Source: Bizionia sp. (GTDB lineage: Bacteria > Bacteroidota > Bacteroidia > Flavobacteriales > Flavobacteriaceae). From it: a stretch of 59,376 nt of DNA. Each line of letters opens with the position of its first letter. Position 1 is the stretch's first letter. Below are positions 51,886 to 59,376 of the stretch, piece by piece. The stretch is taken from contig JAHDHI010000024.1 of NCBI GenBank assembly GCA_020631395.1, forward strand, positions 1 to 59,376. Direction: 5' to 3'. A program made the translations under genes and the position numbers. Below the pieces are notes generated by a model. That model did not search any database. It was not told the origin of the DNA and saw nothing but the letters and a program-made list of their open reading frames with translations.

Positions 51886-54309
51886 ATGGCGAAAACAAAA
51901 TCAAAACCTAAAACAAAATCAACTAAAAAATCAAGACCAAAATTCAAACTTCCTAGTTTCGTTTTAAATAGCCAGCAAAAACTTGTAGTAGGTAGTTTTT
52001 TAATTATTTTGGGCGTTCTTTTTTTTATAGCCTTCCTATCTTTTCTGTTTACGGGAGAAGCAGACCAAAGCACATTAAGTGAATTCTCATCAAGACAGGT
52101 AAAATCCGAAAATTGGCTCAGTAAATTTGGGGCTTGGTTAAGTGACTTGTTCATTCAACGTGGTTTTGGAATAGCTTCCTTCATGATATCTGGGTTGATC
52201 TTTCTTTCTGGAATCTACATCGTATTGGATCTCAAGAAGGAAAAATTGCGCCAACATTGGTTTTGGGGAATCATAATAATAATTTGGTTGTCCGTCCTAC
52301 TTGGCTTTCTTGCCTATGGAAATGGTTTGTTGAGTGGTGTCATTGGTTATGAAATAAACATGTACCTACAAGACTACATTGGCAAGATAGGAACTGTCAT
52401 GTTGTTGCTTTTCGCCTTGATAACCTATCTGGCCGTTAGATTGAAAATCACACCCCAACACATAGCATCTCTCTTCAAAAATGCAAAAAACGACATTAAA
52501 TCGGAATTTGAAGAAGCTTCCAGCGACATTGAGACCATCATTCCAATAGACAATAGCCTAACTGAGGAAGCTGAACAAATAAAAACAGCTTTCGAAACTC
52601 CCAAGGAGGATTTGGAACCTTCCATAGAAAACTACTCAAAGCCTGAAACGACGGATAGAGAGAAAGACAAGCCTTCCACGACATTGGAAGTGGAAATACC
52701 CAAAGAAGAAGAGGAAGAAAACATAGAAATAAAAGTAGAGGACATCGTGGAAGAAAAATCCGAAACGGACAACTTGTCCGACAAACTCGTTGCCGACTTT
52801 GGACTCTTCGACCCGACATTGGAATTGGGCAATTACCAATTCCCTCCCTTGGATCTATTGAAAAAATACGATACAGAAGGCATCACCATAAATCAAGAAG
52901 AGCTTGAGGACAACAAAAACCGCATCGTAGAGACTTTAAACAACTACAAGATTGGCATAGCTACCATAAAAGCAACCATTGGTCCGACAGTTACATTGTA
53001 TGAAATCGTACCGGAAGCAGGAATCCGCATATCCAAAATAAAAAACTTGGAAGATGACATCGCCTTGTCGCTCTCGGCCTTGGGAATTCGTATCATCGCT
53101 CCCATTCCTGGAAAGGGAACCATTGGAATAGAAGTTCCAAACAAGAATTCCACCATTGTTTCCATGCGTTCCGTAATTGCCTCTCAGAAATTTCAGAAAT
53201 CAGAAATGCAGCTTCCCATTGCCTTGGGTAAGACCATTAGCAACGAAACCTTCGTGGTGGATTTGGCGAAGATGCCTCACTTGCTCATGGCTGGTGCCAC
53301 TGGACAAGGAAAATCGGTTGGACTAAATGCCGTATTGACATCATTGCTATACAAGAAGCACCCTGCAGAAGTCAAATTTGTCTTGGTCGATCCGAAAAAA
53401 GTGGAATTGACGCTTTTCAACAAGATAGAACGCCATTACCTTGCAAAACTTCCTGATAGTGCAGAAGCAATAATAACAGACAACACCAAGGTAATAAACA
53501 CATTGAACTCCTTGTGCATTGAAATGGACAACCGATACGAAATGCTCAAAAATGCATTTTGTAGAAACATTGCCGAATACAATTCCAAATTCAAAGCTCG
53601 CAAACTGAATCCAAATGATGGACACCAATTCCTACCTTACATCGTATTGGTTGTCGACGAGTTTGCCGATTTGATCATGACTGCAGGTAAAGAGGTGGAA
53701 ACACCAATAGCTCGTCTCGCTCAATTGGCTCGTGCCATCGGGATACACCTCATAGTTGCTACCCAAAGACCTTCTGTAAATGTGATAACAGGTATCATAA
53801 AAGCCAATTTCCCTGCCAGAATTGCATTCAGGGTCACATCCAAGATAGATTCCCGCACCATTTTGGATGGTTCTGGAGCAGATCAATTGATTGGTCGTGG
53901 AGACATGCTCTATACCCAAGGCAATGACCTGATAAGAATACAATGCGCTTTCGTCGATACCCCTGAAGTTGAAAAGATCACCGATTTCATTGGTTCTCAA
54001 AAAGCTTATCCAGATGCTTATCTACTTCCAGAGTATGTTGGTGAAGAAGGTGGCACAACTCTTGATATAGATATTTCAGACAGAGATAAATTGTTCAAAG
54101 AAGCTGCCGAAATCATAGTGACGGCCCAACAAGGTTCGGCTTCCTTATTGCAACGTAAATTAAAACTAGGATACAACAGAGCTGGTCGTCTAATAGATCA
54201 ATTGGAAGCAGCTGGCATTGTTGGAGGTTTTGAAGGTAGCAAGGCAAGGCAAGTCCTAATTACAGATTTGGCGGCATTAGATGAACATTTAGCAAATGAA
54301 AATCTTTAA
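51886..54309 (+). CDS. ftsK: DNA translocase FtsK/SpoIIIE
   Basis: An 807-residue cell-division translocase that clears chromosome ends from the septum and activates dimer resolution at dif. A basic N-terminus precedes about four membrane helices (residues 28-185). An acidic, Glu-rich linker (about 205-290) follows, shorter than in E. coli. The motor domain has Walker A GATGQGKSVGLN near 471, Walker B IVLVVDEFADLIM near 587, and ATQRPSVNVITGIIKANFPARIAF. The C-terminal winged-helix gamma domain is TAQQGSASLLQRKLKLGYNRAGRLIDQLEAAGIVG, which reads KOPS-type polarity signals. Complete. It is followed by lolA and an LptF/G gene. Confidence 0.95.
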   Translation: MAKTKSKPKTKSTKKSRPKFKLPSFVLNSQQKLVVGSFLIILGVLFFIAFLSFLFTGEADQSTLSEFSSRQVKSENWLSKFGAWLSDLFIQRGFGIASFMISGLIFLSGIYIVLDLKKEKLRQHWFWGIIIIIWLSVLLGFLAYGNGLLSGVIGYEINMYLQDYIGKIGTVMLLLFALITYLAVRLKITPQHIASLFKNAKNDIKSEFEEASSDIETIIPIDNSLTEEAEQIKTAFETPKEDLEPSIENYSKPETTDREKDKPSTTLEVEIPKEEEEENIEIKVEDIVEEKSETDNLSDKLVADFGLFDPTLELGNYQFPPLDLLKKYDTEGITINQEELEDNKNRIVETLNNYKIGIATIKATIGPTVTLYEIVPEAGIRISKIKNLEDDIALSLSALGIRIIAPIPGKGTIGIEVPNKNSTIVSMRSVIASQKFQKSEMQLPIALGKTISNETFVVDLAKMPHLLMAGATGQGKSVGLNAVLTSLLYKKHPAEVKFVLVDPKKVELTLFNKIERHYLAKLPDSAEAIITDNTKVINTLNSLCIEMDNRYEMLKNAFCRNIAEYNSKFKARKLNPNDGHQFLPYIVLVVDEFADLIMTAGKEVETPIARLAQLARAIGIHLIVATQRPSVNVITGIIKANFPARIAFRVTSKIDSRTILDGSGADQLIGRGDMLYTQGNDLIRIQCAFVDTPEVEKITDFIGSQKAYPDAYLLPEYVGEEGGTTLDIDISDRDKLFKEAAEIIVTAQQGSASLLQRKLKLGYNRAGRLIDQLEAAGIVGGFEGSKARQVLITDLAALDEHLANENL

Positions 54310-54359
54310 AAAATAAATAGGTTTCCTCACAAATGGGAACGACAAATTAAAAATTTACC

Positions 54360-54998
54360 ATGAAAAAAGTATTATTACTCTTATTATTAGTGAGTTCGAC
54401 AACTTTTGCCCAAGGCAAAGACAATGCAAAAGCACTATTGTCCGAAGTATCGCAAAAAGTAAAAAGCTATGACAACATTGCCATAGACTTCAAATACGTA
54501 TTGGAAAACCTAGAGGAAAACATCAAACAAGAAACAAGGGGCGACGTCAAGATGCAAGGCGACAAATACAAACTCAACATACTGGGCATCACCAGAATAT
54601 TTGACGGATCCAAACTGTATTCCATCAGCCCTGAAGATGAAGAAGTAACCATTTCCTCTGAAAGTGCAGAGGATGAAAACAGCATCACCCCGAGCAAGAT
54701 GCTTTCCTTCTATGAAGATGGTTTTACCTACGAAATGGACATCGTACAGAAGGTCAAGGGTAGAAAGATTCAATATGTGAAATTGGTTCCAATCGATTCC
54801 AATTCTGAAATCAAGTACATACTGTTGGGTATAGATGCACAGACGAAGCATATCTACAACTTAATCGAAATAGGCAAAAACGGAACAAAGACGACACTTA
54901 CTGTTAATTCTTTTAAAACAAATGAACCTATTTCAAAAACCTTGTTTACCTTTGACGAAAGTAAATATGTAGATTACTACATCAATACATTAGATTAG
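54360..54998 (+). CDS. lolA: LolA-family outer-membrane lipoprotein carrier
   Basis: A 212-residue periplasmic protein with signal peptide 1-18 (ending TFAQ). The LolA fold is suggested by SQKVKSYDNIAIDFKYVLENLEENIKQETRGDVKMQGDKYKL split over successive strands, then IFDGSKLYSISPEDEEV and the C-terminal NSFKTNEPISKTLFTFDESKY. It should carry lipoproteins from the inner to the outer membrane. Located 50 bases after ftsK and 8 bases before the LptF/G-like gene, so the three form one envelope transcription unit. Confidence 0.9.
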   Translation: MKKVLLLLLLVSSTTFAQGKDNAKALLSEVSQKVKSYDNIAIDFKYVLENLEENIKQETRGDVKMQGDKYKLNILGITRIFDGSKLYSISPEDEEVTISSESAEDENSITPSKMLSFYEDGFTYEMDIVQKVKGRKIQYVKLVPIDSNSEIKYILLGIDAQTKHIYNLIEIGKNGTKTTLTVNSFKTNEPISKTLFTFDESKYVDYYINTLD

Positions 54999-55006
54999 AA
55001 TAGTCC

Positions 55007-57388
55007 TTGAAAATATTAGATAGATATATATTAAGCTCTTATCTTAAAACTTTTATCAGCGTGTTTGTCATACTCATGCTGATTTTTGTATTACAGGCCA
55101 TTTGGTTGTACATAAAAGAGCTTGCAGGTAAGGATTTGGACATTCTCACCGTCCTCAAGTTCCTTTTTTACATCACCCCCACTCTAATTCCATTGATATT
55201 GCCACTCACCATATTGTTGGCTTCCATAATGGTCTTTGGGAATTTTGCGGAAAACTATGAGTTTGCAGCTATGAAATCCACTGGGATATCACTGCAACGT
55301 GCCATGTCCGGTCTAAGCGTTTTCATCGTATTGCTGGCAATAACCACCTTCTTCTTTAGCAACAATGTCATTCCTAGAGCGGAATACAACAGTTACAACC
55401 TGAGAAAGAACATAGCCAAGGTGAAACCCGCAATGGCAATAGCCGAAGGGCAGTTCAATCAAATAGGAGACGATTTCAACATCAAGGTATCCAAAAAGAC
55501 GGGAGATCGTGGACAGTATTTGGAAAACATTGTCATACACCAAAGCCAAAAAGGAAGAACGGGAAACAACAAGACTACGGTTGCCAAAACGGGAGAACTT
55601 ACAAGCAATGAAAAGTCCGATGTCTTGCAATTGATATTGTATGACGGTTACCATTATGACGACACTCCTCCAAAAGACTACAAAAAACGCTTGAAGCGTC
55701 CCTTTACCAAGAGTCTTTTCAAGAAATACATTATGAACATCGACTTGTCTCAAATAAATGCAGTCGACATGAACGAAAAGAACTATAGCGACAAATACAC
55801 CATGTTAACTGTAAACGAATTGGATTATGCCATAGACTCGTTGGGAAAAGAAAGACAGGATGTATTCTCCACAATATCCAAGTCCTTGTACAACCGTACC
55901 AACATTGGGACGATCAACCTTACCGTGGACAGCAAAAAAGACACTATTTACACGGGAGGCATCTTGGAATTGTTCAAGACCAAGCGCCAAACGCAACTGT
56001 TGGACTATGCAGTGAATGCCACATCCAGCACAATCCAAATCATTTCAACAAAGGACAACCTCATAAAGACCAAGACGATTGGATTCAACAAACACATCAT
56101 TGCCTTTCATGAAAAGTTTGCCTTGGGATTTGCCTGCATCATCCTCTTCTTTGTTGGAGCCCCATTGGGAGCCTTGATTAGAAAAGGAGGACTTGGTTTG
56201 CCCATGGTTATCGCCATAGTTTTGTTTTTAACCTATCACTTCATTGGAATCTTTGCCAAAAACAGTGCCAAGGACGGCTCTTTCAATCCAGCCATAGCCA
56301 CTTGGTTCTCTACCTTGATCATGTTGCCGCTAAGCATCTATCTAACGACTAGAGCCACAAAAGACCGAGGTTTGTTCGAAACCGATGGCTTATTGGAGCC
56401 CCTTAAGAAGCTATTTGGAATCAAGAAAAAAACAGTTGCAGAGAGTGAAGCTCTCTTGAGTACCAACTCCAATGAATATGCAACATTGGAAAGCTATGAC
56501 AACAACAAATTGATAGACGTCATACAAAATTACAGACAATACGACTATGCCATTTCCTACAAGAATTCTTCGGTAGCCATTTTGAATTCCAGAGGAATCA
56601 CTACACAAGAATTGAAATTTGGAGGGCATTTTACCAATCAAAAATATGAACAGGCCGTTCGTTTGAAAAATGAATACGAGGAAGAATCGAAACTGGCCTT
56701 CATACTATATGGCATTGCCACACTCTTGCTTCTTTCCGCTAGCATTCTAAGCAACAACAAATTCTCCTCTCTTGGAAATACGCTTTTCGGCATTGGCATA
56801 GTTGCGGAAATCATCTATTTGTTTTCATTGATAAAATCCTTTTCAAAGCATTCCAACCTGATGAAGCACTTGGGGAAAGAGACCATATCCAATGCATTGC
56901 TGTTCTTCTTTTTCGGTTTGCCATTGTATTTCGTTCTTTATTTCTTCCAAAAAAAGAAAATAGAAGAAGATTTGAAGATGAATGCCAAAGAAGCTTCCGA
57001 AGTGGAAAATGTTGAAGCCAAAGAAAAAACAGTTAGGAATACCGAAACGTACAAAGCTTCTCTCCCATTATTGAAAAATCACAAGACGGTTGCAAACTTT
57101 ACATATGTCTTCTATGCCATAGCCTTGGTCTTGTTCATTCTGTACTTTGTTTTCAACAACAACAAATTGCCTCAATTGGCATCTTCAGGAATACAATTGA
57201 GTGCCATCTCGTTTGTCGTCTATTGCGTACATTACATAAAGGCATTCTTCAGCTTCAAGGCGATCTATTACGACTTGAAACAGAAAAAAGTACCAAGCAA
57301 CCCCATCTTGTCAATCTTTGGATTCATTTTCTATCCAATGATTCATCTATTCAGAAATCGAAAAATCAAATCTGATTTTATGCTTTAA
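55007..57388 (+). CDS. LptF/LptG-family permease with a long extra membrane tail
   Basis: 793 residues from a TTG start (MKILDRYILSSYLKTFISVF, the standard N-terminus of the family; no ATG fits). Residues about 1-460 form the LptF/G permease: two helices near 10-75, one near 105, a periplasmic beta-jellyroll, then three helices ending near 445, containing FALGFACIILFFVGAPLGALIRKGGLG. The protein should help pull lipopolysaccharide out of the inner membrane with LptB. Typical members are 360-480 aa. Here about 310 further residues contain five or six hydrophobic helices and a charged segment with no recognised family. It follows lolA by 8 bases. Confidence 0.88.
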   Translation: MKILDRYILSSYLKTFISVFVILMLIFVLQAIWLYIKELAGKDLDILTVLKFLFYITPTLIPLILPLTILLASIMVFGNFAENYEFAAMKSTGISLQRAMSGLSVFIVLLAITTFFFSNNVIPRAEYNSYNLRKNIAKVKPAMAIAEGQFNQIGDDFNIKVSKKTGDRGQYLENIVIHQSQKGRTGNNKTTVAKTGELTSNEKSDVLQLILYDGYHYDDTPPKDYKKRLKRPFTKSLFKKYIMNIDLSQINAVDMNEKNYSDKYTMLTVNELDYAIDSLGKERQDVFSTISKSLYNRTNIGTINLTVDSKKDTIYTGGILELFKTKRQTQLLDYAVNATSSTIQIISTKDNLIKTKTIGFNKHIIAFHEKFALGFACIILFFVGAPLGALIRKGGLGLPMVIAIVLFLTYHFIGIFAKNSAKDGSFNPAIATWFSTLIMLPLSIYLTTRATKDRGLFETDGLLEPLKKLFGIKKKTVAESEALLSTNSNEYATLESYDNNKLIDVIQNYRQYDYAISYKNSSVAILNSRGITTQELKFGGHFTNQKYEQAVRLKNEYEEESKLAFILYGIATLLLLSASILSNNKFSSLGNTLFGIGIVAEIIYLFSLIKSFSKHSNLMKHLGKETISNALLFFFFGLPLYFVLYFFQKKKIEEDLKMNAKEASEVENVEAKEKTVRNTETYKASLPLLKNHKTVANFTYVFYAIALVLFILYFVFNNNKLPQLASSGIQLSAISFVVYCVHYIKAFFSFKAIYYDLKQKKVPSNPILSIFGFIFYPMIHLFRNRKIKSDFML

Positions 57389-57402
57389 TTGCAAATAAGC
57401 AA

Positions 57403-57410
57403 TATCTTTG
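57403..57410 (+). promoter_or_regulatory. -7 promoter box for ribB
   Basis: Reads TATCTTTG, an exact TAnnTTTG match, 21 bases before the ATG at 57432 and 14 bases past the LptF/G stop. Confidence 0.6.
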
Positions 57411-57431
57411 CGTAACTAAAAAGTCATTACA

Positions 57432-58583
57432 ATGATTACCAAACCCGAACATAAAGTGGAGTCCAAACTCAATACCATCCAAGAAGCCATAAACGACATA
57501 AAAGCAGGTAAAGTCATCATTGTCGTAGATGATGAGGATAGGGAGAACGAAGGAGATTTTCTTGCTGCCGCCGAATTGGTGACACCAGAAATGATAAACT
57601 TCATGGCTACGTACGGTCGCGGACTCATTTGTGCTCCATTGACCGAAACACGTTGCAAGGATTTGGGTTTGCACATGATGGTAAGCAACAATACCGATCC
57701 CATGGAAACCGCTTTTACCGTTTCTGTGGATTTGAAGGGTAATGGTGTTACCACGGGAATTTCCGCCAGCGATAGATCCCATACCATAAAGGCATTGGTA
57801 AATACAGATACCAAACCCTTCGATTTGGCTCGTCCAGGTCATATTTTCCCATTGGTGGCAAAAGAAGGTGGTGTCTTGAGGCGTACAGGCCATACAGAAG
57901 CAGCCATAGACTTTGCCCGCTTGGCTGGTTTGAAACCTGCTGGAGTGATTGTGGAAATAATGAACGAAGATGGTACGATGGCCAGATTGCCTCAACTTAT
58001 GGAAGTAGCCAAAAAATTTGACTTGAAGATTGTTTCCATAGAAGATTTGGTGGCCTATAGAATGGATCACGACTCCTTGATTGACAAAAAAGAAGATTTC
58101 AACATAGAAACTCGTTTTGGAAAATTTAGATTGAGAGCCTACCAACAAACAACAAACAATCAAGTGCACATTGCCTTGACAAAAGGGGATTGGACCACCA
58201 ATGAGCCTGTTTTGACGCGTATCAATTCCACATTGGTAAACAATGACATATTGGGAACACTTACCAACAATGCCGACCAAAAGTTGGATGACATGATAAG
58301 CGTTATAAACAAGGAAGGAAAAGGTGCCATATTGTTCATAAACCAACAAGCACAATCCTTGAACCTATTGAAACGCCTAAGTCTTTTAAAGGAATTGCAG
58401 AAAGAGAACGAAATAGTTAAGGCTCCTGCAATAAAAATGGATGACAGGGATTTTGGCATTGGTGCGCAAATACTGCATGATTTGAACATCCACAAGTTGA
58501 AATTGATTTCCAATTCTCAACAAACCAAACGTGTTGGTATGATTGGCTATGGTTTGGAAATCGTAGATTACGTCTCATATTAA
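57432..58583 (+). CDS. ribB: 3,4-dihydroxy-2-butanone-4-phosphate synthase with degenerate RibA domain
   Basis: A 383-residue riboflavin-pathway protein. Residues about 12-215 are an intact RibB domain: VVDDEDRENEGDFLAAAEL with the acidic metal-binding loop, YGRGLICAPLT, GISASDRSHTI, GHIFPLVAKEGGVLRRTGHTEAA. It makes dihydroxybutanone phosphate from ribulose 5-phosphate. Residues about 220-383 align with GTP cyclohydrolase II (RibA), including GVGAQIL-like FGIGAQILHDL and RVGMIGYGLEIVDY. But the three zinc Cys positions of RibA are Leu, Asn and Ala, and the RQEGR catalytic stretch reads NQQAQ. The second domain should therefore be inactive and perhaps structural. Confidence 0.93.
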   Translation: MITKPEHKVESKLNTIQEAINDIKAGKVIIVVDDEDRENEGDFLAAAELVTPEMINFMATYGRGLICAPLTETRCKDLGLHMMVSNNTDPMETAFTVSVDLKGNGVTTGISASDRSHTIKALVNTDTKPFDLARPGHIFPLVAKEGGVLRRTGHTEAAIDFARLAGLKPAGVIVEIMNEDGTMARLPQLMEVAKKFDLKIVSIEDLVAYRMDHDSLIDKKEDFNIETRFGKFRLRAYQQTTNNQVHIALTKGDWTTNEPVLTRINSTLVNNDILGTLTNNADQKLDDMISVINKEGKGAILFINQQAQSLNLLKRLSLLKELQKENEIVKAPAIKMDDRDFGIGAQILHDLNIHKLKLISNSQQTKRVGMIGYGLEIVDYVSY

Positions 58584-58662
58584 TGGACTTTTCGAAGAAA
58601 CAGAAGCATTCACATTTATAGAGTTTGTCCTTATGTTTTGACATTTTAGATATCCTAAAAGG

Positions 58663-59145
58663 ATGTCATATGGCAATGACAAAAAACCAGTTTACACCAA
58701 ATTGAAAAAGCATTATTGCATCATACACTTGGCTAAAACTTTTGCTAGCAAGCAAATGAAATCTGTTGAAGACTCTAACCTCTTGGGTTCTTGGACCGAC
58801 TCTCTGGAAGAGAATCAATTGAATTCAAATGGCCGAGTCTTTCGTACTTTTGATTTTAAAAAATTTCCCCCTAGCAGATTTCGTTTCAAGATGGAATTGA
58901 ACGAGGATGGTAGTTGCAAATACCTCCACCCTACGGATCGCCATGGGATGATTTCCGGAAAATGGGATTACGATGCAAAAACACAAACTTTGAAAATTCT
59001 TGATGTGGACGGTAAAATCATCAAGTCCCACAAAGTACTAAAGCGGATAAAGACCCATTGTTATTGCACAATGCAGAATAGTTGTCTTTTAGTCAATGTC
59101 AAGAAACTCCAAAGGTTTTTTCATGTTACAAATGCTTCTATTTGA
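58663..59145 (+). CDS. Lipocalin-like hypothetical protein
   Basis: A 160-residue protein. Residues about 35-125 have the pattern of small lipocalin-like Bacteroidota proteins: LLGSWTDSLEENQ, FKMELNEDGSCKYLHP, ISGKWDYDAKTQTLKILD. The first 35 residues (basic, no proper signal peptide) and the last 35 (HCYCTMQNSCLLVNVKKLQ, Cys-rich) look unlike the family. The C-terminus overlaps the antisense recombinase remnant beginning at 59089, so the natural end of this gene may have been altered by an insertion or decay event. A start at the Met near residue 32 (MKSVEDSNLLGSW) would also be sensible. Confidence in function is low. Confidence 0.5.
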   Translation: MSYGNDKKPVYTKLKKHYCIIHLAKTFASKQMKSVEDSNLLGSWTDSLEENQLNSNGRVFRTFDFKKFPPSRFRFKMELNEDGSCKYLHPTDRHGMISGKWDYDAKTQTLKILDVDGKIIKSHKVLKRIKTHCYCTMQNSCLLVNVKKLQRFFHVTNASI

Positions 59146-59250
59146 TACTTGAGCATACAACATTTTAGTTTTCATACTGTTATGCCCCAATAATTCTTGA
59201 ACAACCTTTAAATGTGTTGCAAAGGAATGCCTCAAGCTATGGCATGTAAA
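59089..59250 (-). pseudogene. Remnant of a tyrosine recombinase (integrase/Xer-type) C-terminus
   Basis: On the minus strand, 53 codons from an in-frame TAG (59251-59253) to a TAA (59089-59091) encode TCHSLRHSFATHL, then KVVQELLGHNSMK, then MLYAQVSNRS. These match the HxLRHSFATHL box, the LGH box and the catalytic-Tyr region of tyrosine recombinases. About eight residues normally found between ATHL and the VVQELLGH segment are missing, and the nucleophile context is MLYAQVS where TxIYTHVS is usual. With the upstream stop codon this is a decayed gene. It marks a former mobile element or integration site at the right edge; the rest may lie beyond the window. Confidence 0.75.
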
Positions 59251-59332
59251 CTAGCGCACTCAAAAATTGCTTTTTAGAAGTATAAGCGTAACTCTCATCT
59301 ATTATAAACTCTCTTATTTTTTGAAATAAACC

Positions 59333-59355
59333 ACTATGGATTGGAAATCCATAGT
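59333..59355. other. Perfect 10-bp inverted repeat near the recombinase remnant
   Basis: ACTATGGATT-GGA-AATCCATAGT, followed by TTTT on the plus strand. It may be a terminator or an end of the mobile element that left the recombinase remnant. The flanking ~80 bases (59254-59332) show no intact gene. Confidence 0.45.
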
Positions 59356-59376
59356 TTTAAACAAAAGAATGAAATT

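Noticed and set aside
57378-58355. 325-residue minus-strand open frame opposite ribB
   Set aside because: Long but antisense to conserved RibB motifs; the composition (many Phe, Cys, His, Gln) is typical of a shadow frame.
58648-58665. ATCCT/AGGAT inverted repeat before the lipocalin-like gene
   Set aside because: Five base pairs in A/T-rich DNA is expected by chance.

Overview
The window is a typical chromosomal stretch of a low-GC member of the Bacteroidota, most likely class Flavobacteriia. Four things point there. There are three type IX secretion system (T9SS) substrates with C-terminal sorting domains. Many promoters show the Bacteroidota -7 box TAnnTTTG, and Shine-Dalgarno sites are almost absent. 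The gene order tpx-dgkA-ftsK-lolA-lptF/G-ribB and ahpC-trx-DUF6952 is flavobacterial in style. Small secreted proteins end in peptidase-S74-like coiled coils. I see no tRNA, rRNA, CRISPR array or intact insertion sequence.

Layout. (1) 1-3.7 kb: the end of a subtilisin-like protease, a 37-residue double-glycine leader peptide gene on the opposite strand, and a membrane-anchored TPR-CHAT (caspase-like) protein. (2) 3.9-11.6 kb: four exported proteins (two T9SS substrates, a lipoprotein and a tail-fibre-like protein); two of them are preceded by the same 85-base leader element. (3) 11.6-21.8 kb, minus strand: housekeeping genes, namely a YheT-type hydrolase, adenine deaminase, a TlpA-like thioredoxin lipoprotein, DsbD, TilS, a lipase-like hydrolase and PabB. 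(4) 21.8-26.8 kb: a very large TraB/GumN protein and a DEAD-box helicase. (5) 26.8-34.3 kb: an M50-like membrane protease with a TPR-like tail, a GYF_2-like protein, a minus-strand run (serine hydrolase, short TolQ/ExbB-like channel, esterase) divergent from a LytS/LytTR pair, and a small conserved protein. (6) 34.4-36.3 kb: a T9SS-exported metzincin protease. (7) 36.8-42.7 kb: dihydrolipoyl dehydrogenase, a CPBP protease, and an Lrp-type regulator divergent from a flavin monooxygenase / Cys-Met PLP enzyme / OsmC operon. (8) 42.8-46.8 kb: a repeat-rich surface protein, a membrane metal-dependent hydrolase and an NhaC antiporter. (9) 47.0-51.2 kb: a peroxide-defence island (AhpC, thioredoxin, DUF6952, KatG, Tpx). 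(10) 51.3-59.4 kb: envelope and cell-division genes, RibB with a degenerate RibA domain, a lipocalin-like protein, and the remnant of a tyrosine recombinase at the right edge.

The most interesting unexplained signals are the double-glycine micropeptide between two protease genes, the paired 85-base leader in front of secreted-protein genes, the alternating half-site cluster near 28.15 kb, and the Lrp-linked monooxygenase/PLP-enzyme/OsmC operon. Functions are read from motifs by eye. No database search was run.
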